A stretch of 64,000 nt of DNA, from positions 1-64,000 of the forward strand of contig NZ_ASJA01000003.1 in NCBI RefSeq assembly GCF_000412185.1, read 5' to 3'. Both the position numbers and the translations under genes were made by a program. This DNA is from Euryhalocaulis caribicus. Its GTDB lineage: Bacteria; Pseudomonadota; Alphaproteobacteria; Caulobacterales; Maricaulaceae. Positions 27,073 through 36,724 of the stretch are shown here, one piece after another; positions within the stretch are counted from its first letter, which is position 1; the number at the start of each line of letters is the position of its first letter. The notes beneath the pieces are model-generated. The model saw only the letters and a program-made list of their open reading frames with translations, had not been told where the DNA came from and searched no databases.

Positions 27073-29037
27073 ATGAGCCTGAAAACAATGCTGCTGCTCG
27101 GCGCCGCCGCGCTGGCCCTGACCGCCTGTGGCGATCCCGCCGCCGATAATGCTGAAACCGAAGGCGCGGCCCCGGCCGAAACCGCCGAAAACGCGGCCCC
27201 TGAAACCGATACGGCTGCAGGCGAAAGTCCGGTTGTTACCGAGGCCCAGCAGGAAGCCCGCGCCGAATTCGACGCCGCGATCCAGCAGGTCACCGTCGAG
27301 CTGTTCCGCGAGAGCCCGGAATTCGCCACCTATCTGGGCCTGCCGCAGGAAATGATGGGCGGCCCCTACAACCACCACTGGGGCGATTACGGGCCGGAGG
27401 GCGATGAGGCCGCCCGCGCCATGGCGCGCGACTTCCAGTCCCGCCTGGACGCGGTCGATCCGGAGCCGCTGGACCATAACCGCCGCCTGACGCTGCGCCT
27501 TCTCAAGGACCAGATCGACGCCGGCATCGCCGCGATGAACGTCGCCGATTATGGCGTCGGCAGCCCGGCGGGCTTCACCGTCTATCCGGTCACCCAGCTG
27601 TCCGGCCCGCACATCGACATGCCCAATCTCCTGCAGGCGCAGCAGCCGGTGCAGGATGCGCAGGGCGCGGAAGACTATCTCGCCCGCCTTGCCGACATGG
27701 CGCGGGTGCTGGATGAATCCATCGCCATCATGGAGCGCGACGCCGAACAGGGCGTGGTTCCGCCGGACTTCGTGCTGGAGAAAACGCTGGCCGTGATCGA
27801 GCGATTCATCGCCGACGCCCCGACCGACAGCATCCTCTACACCGCTTTCGACAAGAAGCTGTCGGATGCGGAGATCGAGGGCGCGGACGATTATCTCTCC
27901 CGCGCGGAAACCACGATCACCGACATTGTCTATCCCGCCTATGGCCGTCTGGCCGATACCCTGACCACGCTCAGCGAGGATGCGGTGCACGAGGCCTCGG
28001 TCTCGCGCCTGCCCGACGGCGCGGCGCTTTATAACGCGCTGATCCGCATCAATGCGGACGAGCCGGACCTGACCGGCGACGACATTCACCAGATCGGCCT
28101 GGACGAGGTGGACCGCATCCATGAGGAAATGGACGCCCTGTTCGCCGAGATCGGCATGACCGAAGGCACGATTGGCGAGCGCATCACGGAGCTCTCCACC
28201 AATCCGGAATATCTCTATGACGATACGCCGGAGGGGAAGGAGCAGGTGATCGCCGACCTGAACGATCAGGTCGAGGAAATCCGCCCGCTTCTGGACGAGT
28301 ATTTCGGCACAGTCCCCCCGCAGGCGCTGGAAATCCGCCGGGTCCCGAGCTTCTCCGAGGAATCCGCGCCGGGCGGTTATTATGACCTGCCCTCGCTGGA
28401 CGGGTCGCGTCCGGGCATCTACTGGATCAATCTGCGCACCACGGCGATCTGGCCGAAATGGGCGCTGAAGACCCTGACCTATCACGAAGGCATTCCCGGC
28501 CATCACTTCCAGCTGGCCATCAATCTGGACAATCAGGATACGCCCCTGCTGCGCAAGCTGACGGCCTCCACCAACGCCTTTTCGGAGGGCTGGGGCCTGT
28601 ATTCGGAGCGTCTGGCCAAGGAGATGGGCCTGTATGAGGGCGACCCGCGCGGCGATATCGGCCGCCTGCAGTCCGAACTGTTCCGCGCCGCGCGCCTGGT
28701 GGTCGACACCGGCATGCACGCCAAGGGCTGGAGCCGCGAGGAAGCCATCGACTTCATGGTCGATTCCGGCGCGGTGACCGACCGCTCCGACGCCATCGTG
28801 GAGATCGAGCGCTATGTCGTCTGGCCGGGCCAGGCGCTGGGCTACAAGATGGGCATGATCAAGATCCTGGAGCTGCGCGAGAAGGCGCGCGAGGCGCTGG
28901 GCGAGGATTTCGATATCCGGCAATTCCACGACAAGCTGCTGGTGGAAGGCGGCCTGCCGCTGACCGTCATGGAAGCTGAAGTCGATAAATGGATCGCCGA
29001 ACAGCAGGCGGACGGCAGCGCCGACCCGGCCGAATAG
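27073..29037 (+). CDS. DUF885 family lipoprotein, probable zinc peptidase
   Basis: This 654-residue protein is exported as a lipoprotein: MSLKTMLLLGAAALALTAC gives a lipobox LTAC with lipidated C19, followed by a linker rich in A, E and P. The DUF885 catalytic motif HEGIPGHH lies near residue 472, and further on NAFSEGWGLYSERLAKEMGL supplies the usual downstream glutamate region. The family is related to gluzincin metallopeptidases; the substrate is unknown. ATG 27073 is preferred over longer frames because only it gives a signal peptide, with GGGGAGAG just upstream. Confidence 0.85.
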   Translation: MSLKTMLLLGAAALALTACGDPAADNAETEGAAPAETAENAAPETDTAAGESPVVTEAQQEARAEFDAAIQQVTVELFRESPEFATYLGLPQEMMGGPYNHHWGDYGPEGDEAARAMARDFQSRLDAVDPEPLDHNRRLTLRLLKDQIDAGIAAMNVADYGVGSPAGFTVYPVTQLSGPHIDMPNLLQAQQPVQDAQGAEDYLARLADMARVLDESIAIMERDAEQGVVPPDFVLEKTLAVIERFIADAPTDSILYTAFDKKLSDAEIEGADDYLSRAETTITDIVYPAYGRLADTLTTLSEDAVHEASVSRLPDGAALYNALIRINADEPDLTGDDIHQIGLDEVDRIHEEMDALFAEIGMTEGTIGERITELSTNPEYLYDDTPEGKEQVIADLNDQVEEIRPLLDEYFGTVPPQALEIRRVPSFSEESAPGGYYDLPSLDGSRPGIYWINLRTTAIWPKWALKTLTYHEGIPGHHFQLAINLDNQDTPLLRKLTASTNAFSEGWGLYSERLAKEMGLYEGDPRGDIGRLQSELFRAARLVVDTGMHAKGWSREEAIDFMVDSGAVTDRSDAIVEIERYVVWPGQALGYKMGMIKILELREKAREALGEDFDIRQFHDKLLVEGGLPLTVMEAEVDKWIAEQQADGSADPAE

Positions 29038-29082
29038 GCCCCGCTTTCGTCACCCGTTTTTGACATTAGTGTCACAAACAAG

Positions 29083-29114
29083 AGGCCGGTCCGGTTGCCC
29101 GGGCCGGCCTTTTC
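29083..29114 (+). terminator. Rho-independent terminator after DUF885 gene
   Basis: A 12-bp stem (29083-29094 with 29099-29110, one T-G wobble), a 4-nt loop TTGC and a TTTTC tail, 46 nt after the stop. Confidence 0.85.
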
Positions 29115-29245
29115 ATTTGGCGCTTTCAGCCGGCGTCCGTCTCTATCCTCATAGGAATCAAGGGCTTGATTAATAAGCTCGCTTCCGGATTCCGCTGAAA
29201 ATTTCACAAAACTCCGCTTGACCCAACTCTGTCACACGGCGGAGC

Positions 29246-30091
29246 ATGACACTCATGTTACATAAACTGTGTCAAACTGTCGCAGTCCTGGCTAGCGCCA
29301 GCGCTGCTTTCGCCGGGCCCGCCCTGGCGGCTGGTGACAATGCGTGTCGCGTCGCCGAAGCGGGCCTGTCCACTCAACTGGAGGCCTACCTCGACGAGGC
29401 GTCGCACTGTGTCGCGCAACCGCCGGAAGGGGTCACCCTCCGCAATGATGTCGAGGCCGAGCTGGTCCGTCAGATCAATGAACGCCGCGCCGCGGCGGGC
29501 GAGGATCCGCTGCGCCTGCGCTATGGCCTCTATAACGCGGCCCGCCTGCACGCGGTGGATATGGCCGCGCGCGGTTACGCCGCGCATGAGGACCCGGAAG
29601 GCCGCGGCCATCTGCAACGCGCCCGCGCCATAGACCGCACCGCCCTGTTCGGGGCGATGGGCGGAAATGTCGCCGTGGTGAGACAGGCCGACGCCAGTCA
29701 GGTCGATGCGAAAATCGCCGCCGATCCGGTCAATGCCGCCAATATCCAGCGTGAGGAATTCACGCATATGGGCGTTGGCGTCGCGGAAGCCGGCGGCCGT
29801 CTCTACGCGGTCGAGGTCTTCGCCCGCGTCGATGGCGAGCTTCGCGACCCGATGCCGGCCCGCGTTTCCCGGCTGGACAATGTCCGTCCCGATTTTGCGG
29901 ACAACTCCTTCGCCATGGAAACCGTGCGGCTTGAGAACGCCGCCGGGGACGAGCTGGGCGTCAGCATCAATTCGCGCCTCTCGGGCGTCGCCCTGACCGG
30001 CGAGACCGCCTATCTGGACGTTTCCGCTCGCGGCGGCGACACCGTCTACACCCTCTACGGCCCCTCCGTCACGGCCAGCCGCGACGACTAG
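29246..30091 (+). CDS. Secreted CAP/SCP-domain protein (YkwD-like)
   Basis: The 281-residue protein carries a signal peptide (residues 1-29, cleaved after ALA) and a CAP domain at about 70-190 with LVRQINERRAAAGEDPLRLR, ARLHAVDMAARGYAAHEDPE and EEFTHMGVGVAEAGGRLYAV then EVF. The usual GEN motif of YkwD proteins reads GGN here. The remaining C-terminal 90 residues look like a small beta domain. The family includes secreted or surface proteins with lipid, nuclease or wall-binding roles; no activity can be assigned. It is flanked by terminators on both sides. Confidence 0.85.
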   Translation: MTLMLHKLCQTVAVLASASAAFAGPALAAGDNACRVAEAGLSTQLEAYLDEASHCVAQPPEGVTLRNDVEAELVRQINERRAAAGEDPLRLRYGLYNAARLHAVDMAARGYAAHEDPEGRGHLQRARAIDRTALFGAMGGNVAVVRQADASQVDAKIAADPVNAANIQREEFTHMGVGVAEAGGRLYAVEVFARVDGELRDPMPARVSRLDNVRPDFADNSFAMETVRLENAAGDELGVSINSRLSGVALTGETAYLDVSARGGDTVYTLYGPSVTASRDD

Positions 30092-30114
30092 GGACAGCCG
30101 ACAACCAGGGAAAG

Positions 30115-30147
30115 AAAAAGGCCCCGGAAATCTCCGGGGCCTTTTTT
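30115..30147. terminator. Bidirectional terminator between CAP gene and fabI
   Basis: A stem GGCCCCGG/CCGGGGCC with loop AAATCT has a run of A on the left (30115-30119) and TTTTTT on the right (30142-30147). It can terminate both the plus-strand CAP gene and the minus-strand fabI. Confidence 0.93.
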
Positions 30148-30152
30148 ATTCT

Positions 30153-30971
30153 CTATTCCTCGTCCTCGCCCGGGTCCGGCACGCCGACGATGTGGAAGCC
30201 GGCGTCCACGTGCAGCACTTCGCCCGTGCAGGACGTGCCGAGGTCGGAGAGCAGGTAAAGCGCCGCGCCCGCGACGCCTTCCATCTTGGTGTCTTCCTTC
30301 AGAAGCGACCAGTCCTTGCCCGTCTTCATCAGGGAGCGCCCGCCTGAAATCCCGGCCATGGCCAGCGTCCGCATCGGGCCGGCGCTGATCGCGTTCACCC
30401 TTATGCCCTGCGGCCCCAGATCGCGCGCGATATAGCGGGTGGAGGCCTCCAGCGCCGCCTTGGCGACGCCCATCACGTTATAGCTCGGCACAACGCGTTC
30501 GGCGCCCAGATAGGTCATGGTCACCATCGACCCGCCGTCCGCCATCAGGTGAGAGGCGCGCTTGGCCGCGTCCACGAAAGAGAAGGCGGAGATTTCCATG
30601 GCGCGCTTGAAGCCCTCGCGCGTGGTGTTCTCCGTGAAGCTGCCCTGCAGCTCGTCCTTGCCGGCGAACGCGATGGCGTGGACCAGGAAGTCCAGCTTGC
30701 CCCAGCGCTTCTCAATCTCGGCAAAGCACTTGTCCATGTCCTCGTCAGAGGCGACATCGGCCGAGACCAGGAAGTCGGAGCCGAGGGATTCGGCCAGCGG
30801 GCGCACCCGCTTCTCCAGCTCGCCCTGATAGGAAAAGGCCAGTTCGGCGCCCTGCGCGGCCATCTGCTGGGCAATGCCCCAGGCGATGGAGTTCTTGTTG
30901 GCGACGCCCATGATAAGGCCCTTCTTGCCTTTCATCAGCTCGCCTTTCGGCATCGGATTGTCGTCGGACAT
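30153..30971 (-). CDS. fabI: Enoyl-[acyl-carrier-protein] reductase FabI
   Basis: FabI catalyses the last reduction of the fatty acid elongation cycle using NADH. The short-chain dehydrogenase fold opens [20 protein letters not shown], the FabI nucleotide motif. [14 protein letters not shown] supplies the catalytic tyrosine and lysine with six residues between (Y-x6-K), the hallmark separating FabI from Fab[20 protein letters not shown] and a C-terminal [14 protein letters not shown] complete the family match. The protein has 272 residues and follows fabB by 38 nt. It is the target class of triclosan. Confidence 0.95.
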   Translation of the reverse strand: MSDDNPMPKGELMKGKKGLIMGVANKNSIAWGIAQQMAAQGAELAFSYQGELEKRVRPLAESLGSDFLVSADVASDEDMDKCFAEIEKRWGKLDFLVHAIAFAGKDELQGSFTENTTREGFKRAMEISAFSFVDAAKRASHLMADGGSMVTMTYLGAERVVPSYNVMGVAKAALEASTRYIARDLGPQGIRVNAISAGPMRTLAMAGISGGRSLMKTGKDWSLLKEDTKMEGVAGAALYLLSDLGTSCTGEVLHVDAGFHIVGVPDPGEDEE

Positions 30972-31009
30972 CTCTTCCCGTTCCCTCGTCTGTTCTTTCT
31001 TGTCTCAGC

Positions 31010-32224
31010 CTAGACCCGGCGCATCACCAGCGACCCGTTGGTGCCGCCAAAGCCGAAGCTGTTGGACATCACCGTGTCCAGCTTCGCCTGCCGCGTCTCG
31101 GTTGCCACGTCGATTTTCGTCTCGGCGATCTCCGGGTCCATTTCCTCGACATTGATCGAGGGGGCGATAAAGCCGTCGCGCATCATCAGCAGCGAATAGA
31201 TCGCCTCCTGCGCCCCGGCCGCGCCCAGGCTGTGGCCGGTCATCGACTTGGTGCCGGAAATCGCCGGGCCGTCATCGCCGAACACCCGCGCCACGGCCTT
31301 CGCCTCGGCAATATCGCCGACCGGCGTGGAGGTGGCGTGCGGGTTCAGATAGTCGATCTTCGAATCCACGGTCTCCAGCGCCAGACGCATGGCGCGCTCG
31401 GCGCCCTCGCCGGACGGGGCCACCATGTCCGCGCCATCGCTGGTCGCGCCATAGCCGGTCACTTCGGCGTAGATGTTCGCCCCGCGCGCCTTGGCGCGCT
31501 CATATTCTTCCAGGATCACGATTCCCGCGCCGCCCGCGATCACGAAACCGTCCCGGTTGGCGTCAAAGGCTCGGCTGGCGCGCTCGGGCGTGTCGTTATA
31601 TTTGCTGGACATCGCGCCCATGGCGTCGAACAGGACCGACAGCGTCCAGTCCAGCTCCTCGCCGCCGCCCGCGATCATGATGTCCTGCTTGCCCCACTGG
31701 ATCTGCTCGGCGGCGTTGCCCATGCAGTGCAGCGACGTCGTGCAGGCCGAGGCGATGGAATAGGACATGCCCTTGATCTTGAATGATGTCGCCAGCGGCG
31801 CGGAGCCGGTGGACGTCATCGCCTTGGGCACCGCGAACGGGCCGACCCGCTTGGGGCCTTTCTCGCGCGTCACGTCGGCGGCCTTCACGATGGCCTCCGT
31901 GGACGGCCCGCCCGTGCCGACGATCAGGCCGGTGCGCGGGTTGGAGACTTCATCCTCGGAAAGGCCCGCATCCTTGATGGCGTCCCGCGCGGCGATCCAC
32001 GCCCATGCCGCGCCGTCGCCCATGAAGCGCAGATCCCGCTTGTCCACGATGCCCGCCGGGTCCAGGCCCGGATCGGCGTGAACCTGACAGCGGAACCCCA
32101 TCTCGGCGTATTCTTCCGCGCGGACAACGCCGGAGCGGCCGTCCTGCAGCGATTTCGAAACATCGTCCAGCGTCGAGCCGATCGGCGAGACAATGCCCAT
32201 TCCCGTTACGACAACGCGTCGCAT
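31010..32224 (-). CDS. fabB: 3-oxoacyl-ACP synthase I FabB
   Basis: FabB extends unsaturated acyl-ACP intermediates. The frame begins [20 protein letters not shown] at ATG 32224 with GGGAGGA upstream; the longer open frame to 32335 lies inside fabA and is discarded. The thiolase-fold catalytic triad is C161 (SACTTSLHC), H296 ([11 protein letters not shown]) and H331 ([11 protein letters not shown]). Length is 404. It is placed 16 nt after fabA, the usual fabA-fabB pair for anaerobic-type unsaturated fatty acid synthesis. Confidence 0.96.
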   Translation of the reverse strand: MRRVVVTGMGIVSPIGSTLDDVSKSLQDGRSGVVRAEEYAEMGFRCQVHADPGLDPAGIVDKRDLRFMGDGAAWAWIAARDAIKDAGLSEDEVSNPRTGLIVGTGGPSTEAIVKAADVTREKGPKRVGPFAVPKAMTSTGSAPLATSFKIKGMSYSIASACTTSLHCMGNAAEQIQWGKQDIMIAGGGEELDWTLSVLFDAMGAMSSKYNDTPERASRAFDANRDGFVIAGGAGIVILEEYERAKARGANIYAEVTGYGATSDGADMVAPSGEGAERAMRLALETVDSKIDYLNPHATSTPVGDIAEAKAVARVFGDDGPAISGTKSMTGHSLGAAGAQEAIYSLLMMRDGFIAPSINVEEMDPEIAETKIDVATETRQAKLDTVMSNSFGFGGTNGSLVMRRV

Positions 32225-32240
32225 CAGCGCATCCTCCCTT

Positions 32241-32756
32241 TTACAATTCTTCCGGTTTGAACAGCCCGACGCGAAGGTCTTCCGCCTTGTAGATCGTCTT
32301 GCCGTCCGCCTGCACTTCGCCATTCGCCAGCCCAAGGACCAGGCGGCGATTGATCAGGCGCTTTATGTCGATTTCATAGCGGACATGCTTGATGTCCGGG
32401 GTGACCTGGCCGGTAAACTTCACTTCGCCGACGCCCAGCGCGCGGCCTTTGCCCTCCGCGCCGGTCCAGCCCAGGAAGAAGCCGACCAGTTGCCACATGG
32501 CGTCCAGCCCCAGGCAGCCCGGCATCACCGGATCGCCCTCAAAATGGCAGCCGAAGAACCAGTTGTCCTCGGAAACGTCCAGTTCGGCCACCGCCTTGCC
32601 CTTTTGAAACGCGCCGCCATCGGCGGTGATCTCGCTGATGCGGTCGAACATCAGCATGGGCGGCAGGGGCAGCTGGGCGTTGCCCGGTCCGAACAGGCGT
32701 CCGTGGCCGCACTCAAGAAGGTCTTCGTAGCTGTACGCGTTTTTCTGGTTCGCCAT
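32241..32756 (-). CDS. fabA: 3-hydroxydecanoyl-ACP dehydratase/isomerase FabA
   Basis: FabA dehydrates 3-hydroxydecanoyl-ACP and isomerises the double bond, the branch point to unsaturated fatty acids. The 171-residue protein contains [20 protein letters not shown] with catalytic H71, and D85 ([15 protein letters not shown]) completes the hotdog-fold active site. It is the first gene of fabA-fabB-fabI. An alphaproteobacterial Irr/Fur-type regulator that often flanks this cluster is not here; the Fur gene is at 2659. Confidence 0.96.
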   Translation of the reverse strand: MANQKNAYSYEDLLECGHGRLFGPGNAQLPLPPMLMFDRISEITADGGAFQKGKAVAELDVSEDNWFFGCHFEGDPVMPGCLGLDAMWQLVGFFLGWTGAEGKGRALGVGEVKFTGQVTPDIKHVRYEIDIKRLINRRLVLGLANGEVQADGKTIYKAEDLRVGLFKPEEL

Positions 32757-32905
32757 GAAATTCCGTCAATCACGCAAATGAAACATGCGAAAAGTGTCCG
32801 CCATGCGCATATCATCGCAAACCGGCGGAAAGCCCGCGCCAAACTGTTATCATTTCGTGACAGATGCAATGGGCGCGCGGCGCCTTAAAGCGGCTGCGCG
32901 CGCTG

Positions 32906-33394
32906 TCAGGGGCCGGGGCGTTCGTCCGCGTTCAGGCCCCACAGATCGGCGGCGCTGATCCACCCTTCGAACCCCTGCGCCTCTGTGCGGCACCAGCCGG
33001 CGTCACAGCGTTTCAGGACCAGAACCGCCCCGGCCTCGGCCACCGCCTCTATATCGCTGTCGCGCGCCGGATCGCTGCGCAGGGCCGTGTCGCGCATGGG
33101 GATAACCGCGCGCGCGCCGTCCAGCGTGCGCTTGTGCATCCACACCAGATCCCCTTCAGGATCCATCACGCGGCGCCAGTTTTCCGTTTCCGCCACCACC
33201 TGCACGGGCAGGCCCTGACGCTGATAGGTCCAGCGCACGGGATGGTTGGGGCTGGGGCCGGCGCGGCCGTTCACCTCGGTAAATTTCAGCGTCACGAAAC
33301 GCGGCACCGGCAGGCCGGAGGGCGTGGGCGCCATGGCGTGCGCGGCGGCCGGCAGGAAGGCCGCTATCAGGATCAGGCATCGCAGGGCGCGCAT
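32906..33394 (-). CDS. Secreted SH3-like domain protein (SH3_4 / DUF1058)
   Basis: This 162-residue protein has a signal peptide (residues 1-20, cleaved near AHA). Two bacterial SH3-like repeats follow: FTEVNGRAGPSPNHPVRWTY then QRQGLPVQVVAETENWRRV with DGDLVWMHKRTL-type continuation, and TALRSDPARDSDIEAVAEAG then AVLVLKRCDAGWCRTEAQGF then EGWI. The pattern matches SH3_4 proteins, periplasmic modules thought to bind wall or protein partners. It is divergent from the 2-hydroxyacid dehydrogenase, a pairing common in alphaproteobacteria. Confidence 0.82.
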   Translation of the reverse strand: MRALRCLILIAAFLPAAAHAMAPTPSGLPVPRFVTLKFTEVNGRAGPSPNHPVRWTYQRQGLPVQVVAETENWRRVMDPEGDLVWMHKRTLDGARAVIPMRDTALRSDPARDSDIEAVAEAGAVLVLKRCDAGWCRTEAQGFEGWISAADLWGLNADERPGP

Positions 33395-33558
33395 GACGGT
33401 TCGCCGCTCTCTTAAGGTCGGGCCAGTCGGGAAGTATGAATCATCGCCCCGTCATGATGAAAAAGACGTAAAGGCGGCTGCGCCATTGGCTGCGCGCGCC
33501 GCGCTCTGCTATGCCGCTTCATTCCGCCATCCGCGCGAAACGAAAGGGACGTGTCCAA

Positions 33559-34539
33559 GTGCCGAGCAAGCCCGTTGTCGTGGTCACCCGCAGACTGCCC
33601 GATCCGGTCCAGACCCGGATGCGAGAGCTGTTCGACGCCGAGTTCAATCTGGAAGACCGCGGCCTCACCCATGACGAGCTGAAGGCCGCCGCCGCCCGCG
33701 CCGAGATTCTGGTCCCCACCGTTTCGGACGAGATCGACGCCGAAATCATCGCCGCCGGCGGCGACTCCCTGAAGATGATCGCCAATTTCGGCGCCGGGGT
33801 GGACCATATCGACCGCCGCGCCGCGCACGATCAGGGCATTGTCGTCACCAACACGCCCGGCGTCCTGACAGAGGACACGGCCGACATGGCGATGACCATG
33901 ATCCTGGCCTGCGCCCGCCGCCTGTCGGAGGGCGAGCGCGTCCTGCGCGCCGGCGGCTTCAGCGGCTGGGCTCCGACCTGGATGATGGGCCGCAGCCTGC
34001 GCGGCAAGCGTCTGGGCGTCATCGGTCTGGGCCGCATCGGACAGGCCGTGGCGCGCCGCGCCCGCGCCTTCGACATGCATGTCCACTACCACAACCGCAA
34101 TCCGGTCAGCCCGGCCATCGAAAAGGCGCTGGAAGCCACCTACTGGCCGGAGCTGGACGACATGCTGGCCCATGTCGACGTGGTCAGCGTCAACTGCCCC
34201 TCCACGCGCGAAACGCGGCACTTGCTGAACGCGAAGCGTCTGGACCGCCTGCGGCCGGAGGCGCTGCTGGTCAACACTTCCCGCGGCGACGTCATCGACG
34301 AGGCCGCGCTGGCCGGGCGCCTGAAGGACGGCCGTCTCGCCGGCGCCGCGCTGGACGTCTATGAGAACGAACCGGACATCCACCCGACCCTGCTGGAGCT
34401 GGAAAACGCCGTCCTCGTCCCGCACATGGGCTCGGCGACCATCGAGAGCCGAACGGCGATGGGCGAGAAGGTGATCGTCAATATCCGCGTGTTCACCGAT
34501 GGCCACCGGCCGCCGGACCGCGTGCTTTACGAGGGCTGA
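33559..34539 (+). CDS. D-isomer-specific 2-hydroxyacid dehydrogenase (glyoxylate/hydroxypyruvate reductase-like)
   Basis: The 326-residue NAD(P)-dependent enzyme starts at GTG 33559 (VPSKPVVVVTRRLPDPVQTR). The Rossmann motif GLGRIG is at residues 156-161. VNTSRGDVIDEAAL carries the substrate-binding arginine, and PHMGSATIESR the catalytic histidine. The YENEPDIHPTLLELENAVLV region fits glyoxylate reductase and hydroxypyruvate reductase (GhrB/GyaR) enzymes. Physiological substrate is likely glyoxylate or hydroxypyruvate, by family rather than by direct evidence. The frame open to 33511 lies upstream of any good start. Confidence 0.88.
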   Translation: MPSKPVVVVTRRLPDPVQTRMRELFDAEFNLEDRGLTHDELKAAAARAEILVPTVSDEIDAEIIAAGGDSLKMIANFGAGVDHIDRRAAHDQGIVVTNTPGVLTEDTADMAMTMILACARRLSEGERVLRAGGFSGWAPTWMMGRSLRGKRLGVIGLGRIGQAVARRARAFDMHVHYHNRNPVSPAIEKALEATYWPELDDMLAHVDVVSVNCPSTRETRHLLNAKRLDRLRPEALLVNTSRGDVIDEAALAGRLKDGRLAGAALDVYENEPDIHPTLLELENAVLVPHMGSATIESRTAMGEKVIVNIRVFTDGHRPPDRVLYEG

Positions 34540-34587
34540 CGCGCAGTTCCTCGCAGAACCATAGACCTCCAGCCACGTTTCACTGTC

Positions 34588-34788
34588 ATGCTGAGATATA
34601 TTCTTTTTGGCCTTCTGGGCCTCGCCGTCTTCCTCGCCGCGCTTCTACTGGGCGCGGCGCTGGGCGTTCTGTTCACCGGAATCGTGATCGGGATTCTGGG
34701 TATTCTGTTCGTCGCCGCGCTCGCCTGGCTGTCGCGCAAGGCGTTTGCCCCCAAAGGCGGCGAAGATTCAGGCGGCGAGGCCGGGTAG
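34588..34788 (+). CDS. Small membrane protein
   Basis: The 66-residue frame encodes a long hydrophobic stretch MLRYILFGLLGLAVFLAALL then LGAALGVLFTGIVIGILGIL, enough for two short membrane helices, followed by a charged tail (SRKAFAPKGGEDSGGEAG). It lies 48 bp after the dehydrogenase and its last 21 nt overlap the convergent marC gene. I see no good Shine-Dalgarno sequence, so whether it is translated is uncertain. No family recognised. Confidence 0.5.
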   Translation: MLRYILFGLLGLAVFLAALLLGAALGVLFTGIVIGILGILFVAALAWLSRKAFAPKGGEDSGGEAG

Positions 34789-35400
34789 CAGCCCGCTAAA
34801 GCCGACCGCGATCATTTCCATCGCGATCGCCGCCAGGATCAGGCCCATCACCCGCATCAGCACGTTCATGCCGGTCACGCCCAGCAGGTTGGACATCGGC
34901 GTGGCCGCGCGCAGGATCGCGAAGATCACCAGGCCGGAGGCCAGGATCACGCCGGACATCGCGGCCCAGCCCAGAAGCCCGGTCACGCCCTCGCCATAGA
35001 CGATCACCGCAGCGAACGCGCCGGGACCGGCGATCAGCGGAATGGCCAGCGGGAACACGCCCGGATCGTCCTTCTCCTCGCCCTCCAGCCGCTCCTCGTC
35101 CACCGAATGCATGCGCGAGGGCCGCGCCCGCAGCATGGACAGCGCCATCAGGAACAGGATCACCCCGCCCGCGGCCCGGAAACTGTCCAGAGAGATGGAG
35201 AAGAAGCCGAGGATGTATTTCCCGGCCACCGCGGTCACCAGCAGGGCGATGGTGGAGGCGATGGCGGCCGTATTGGCCGTCCGCGCCCGTTCGGCCCGCG
35301 TGGAGTCCGATGTCATCGACAGGAAGATCGCCGCCGACCCCATCGGGTTGGTGACCGCGACCAGCGCCGCGAAGAAGGGGATCATCGCCATAAAGTCCAT
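34768..35400 (-). CDS. MarC family integral membrane protein
   Basis: This 210-residue protein has about six membrane helices and family motifs FFAALVAVTNPMGSAAIFLS near the N-terminus, FFSISLDSFRAAGGVILFLM and PLAIPLIAGPGAFAAVIVYG in the middle. Such MarC/NAAT-domain proteins are of unsettled function, despite an early link to antibiotic resistance. It is convergent with the small membrane protein at 34588 and divergent from the metallo-hydrolase at 35508. Confidence 0.87.
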   Translation of the reverse strand: MDFMAMIPFFAALVAVTNPMGSAAIFLSMTSDSTRAERARTANTAAIASTIALLVTAVAGKYILGFFSISLDSFRAAGGVILFLMALSMLRARPSRMHSVDEERLEGEEKDDPGVFPLAIPLIAGPGAFAAVIVYGEGVTGLLGWAAMSGVILASGLVIFAILRAATPMSNLLGVTGMNVLMRVMGLILAAIAMEMIAVGFSGLLPGLAA

Positions 35401-35507
35401 GACCCGAGCGCATCGCTTATTGCGGATAAGTTGTCAAAGCCTCATCCGCGCTCCATTTTCATAGCCGACATGCAGATTTGCGCCCACTAAAGCGAAGGAA
35501 ACCCGCC

Positions 35508-36422
35508 ATGCTCCGCACGCTCGCCGCCGCCGCGATGCTCGCCGCCGCCCCCGCCGCCGCTCATGACGCGCACGAAAAACAGGCTGGCCAGGACTGGCCG
35601 TTCGAGGTCGTGAACATCGCCCCGAACCTGTTCATGCTGGAAGGGCGCGGCGGCAATGTCGGCGTGCTGACGGGCGATGACCGCACCTTCATCATCGACG
35701 ACAAGTTCGCCGACAACGCAGAGCAGATCCGCGCCGCCATCCAGTCGGTGGAGGGCAATGCGGTGGGCTATGTCGTCAACACGCACTGGCACGGCGACCA
35801 TACAGGCGGCAACGCTTCGTTCGGGGACCAGGCCACCATCATCGCCCACGAAAACGTGCGCCAGCGCCTGTCCACCGATCAGGAATCGGAAATCTTCGAC
35901 CGCTCCACTCCGGCCAGCCCGGAAGAAGCCTGGCCCGTGGTCACTTTCACGCGCGACGTCACGCTGCACCTGAACGGCCAGACCGCACATGTCGAACACA
36001 TCCCCAACGCCCATACCGATGGCGACGCGGTGATCTATTTCACCGAGGCCGACGTGCTGCACATGGGCGACATCTTCTTCAACCAGTCCTTCCCCTTCAT
36101 CGACACGTCCTCCGGCGGCTCCATCGACGGCTTCATCGCCGGACTCGCGCGCGGGCTGGAGATCGCGGGCGAGGACACCACCATCATGCCGGGCCACGGC
36201 CCGCTCGCCACGCGCGCCGACCTGCAGGCCGCCCATGACCTCGCCGTGATGCTGCGCGACCGCGTGCAGGCCAGCATCGATGAGGGCCTGACCCTGGAAG
36301 AAACCCTCGCCGACAACCCGCTGGCGGACCTGGACGAGGACTATGCCGGCTTCATGGACAGCGAGACGCTGGTGAACATCCTCTACCCGGACCTCACCGA
36401 AGGCCTCTCCGCGCAGAACTAG
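35508..36422 (+). CDS. Secreted metallo-beta-lactamase-fold hydrolase
   Basis: This 304-residue protein has a signal peptide (residues 1-18, cleavage after AAA or AAAH) and a complete MBL active site: HWHGDHTGG gives H93, H95, D97 and H98. HIPNAHTDGDAVIYF supplies the next histidine, MGDIFFNQSFPF the bridging aspartate, and MPGHGPLA the last histidine. The arrangement resembles the B3-like/glyoxalase-like periplasmic hydrolases often annotated as MBL fold; beta-lactamase activity is not implied. ATG 35508 has AAGGAA 8 nt upstream and is preferred over an upstream start at 35478. Confidence 0.87.
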   Translation: MLRTLAAAAMLAAAPAAAHDAHEKQAGQDWPFEVVNIAPNLFMLEGRGGNVGVLTGDDRTFIIDDKFADNAEQIRAAIQSVEGNAVGYVVNTHWHGDHTGGNASFGDQATIIAHENVRQRLSTDQESEIFDRSTPASPEEAWPVVTFTRDVTLHLNGQTAHVEHIPNAHTDGDAVIYFTEADVLHMGDIFFNQSFPFIDTSSGGSIDGFIAGLARGLEIAGEDTTIMPGHGPLATRADLQAAHDLAVMLRDRVQASIDEGLTLEETLADNPLADLDEDYAGFMDSETLVNILYPDLTEGLSAQN

Positions 36423-36562
36423 GCGGCGGGGCGGCGCGGTTCGCGCCTTGCGCAGCGCGCGCGGAAACCGGCGGGCCGGGTCCGGCGTTATAGCGTCTGA
36501 TCCGGCCATTCCGACCGGACCGACCGCGGGCCGCTTAACCCCGCACTTTCAGGACGAAACCC

Positions 36563-36670
36563 ATGCCTGACAATAAGAACAAGAACAAACCCCAATCCGG
36601 CCAGCCGGCGAAGACGCCGGACGCCAAAAAGGACAAGCCGGCGAACAAGCCGGGCGCCGGCCGGAAATAG
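36563..36670 (+). CDS. Small Lys/Pro/Asn-rich protein (35 aa)
   Basis: An unrecognised short frame starts MPDNKNKNKPQSGQPAKTPD and consists almost only of K, P, N, A, D and G, so it is probably disordered. AGGA lies 9 nt before ATG, and a strong plus-strand terminator begins 24 nt after its stop, which argues that something is transcribed here. The composition is unlike the random GC-rich shadows nearby. It may also be an untranslated leader or a small RNA carrier. Confidence 0.55.
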   Translation: MPDNKNKNKPQSGQPAKTPDAKKDKPANKPGAGRK

Positions 36671-36693
36671 GTTCATCAAGGCAGACGCAACAG

Positions 36694-36724
36694 GAAGCGC
36701 GGCGGTCTCCGCCGCGCTTCTTTT
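36694..36724 (+). terminator. Rho-independent terminator after the 35-aa frame
   Basis: A perfect 12-bp stem, GAAGCGCGGCGG with CCGCCGCGCTTC, a 3-nt loop and TTTT. The asymmetry of the T tract favours plus-strand transcription. Confidence 0.88.
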
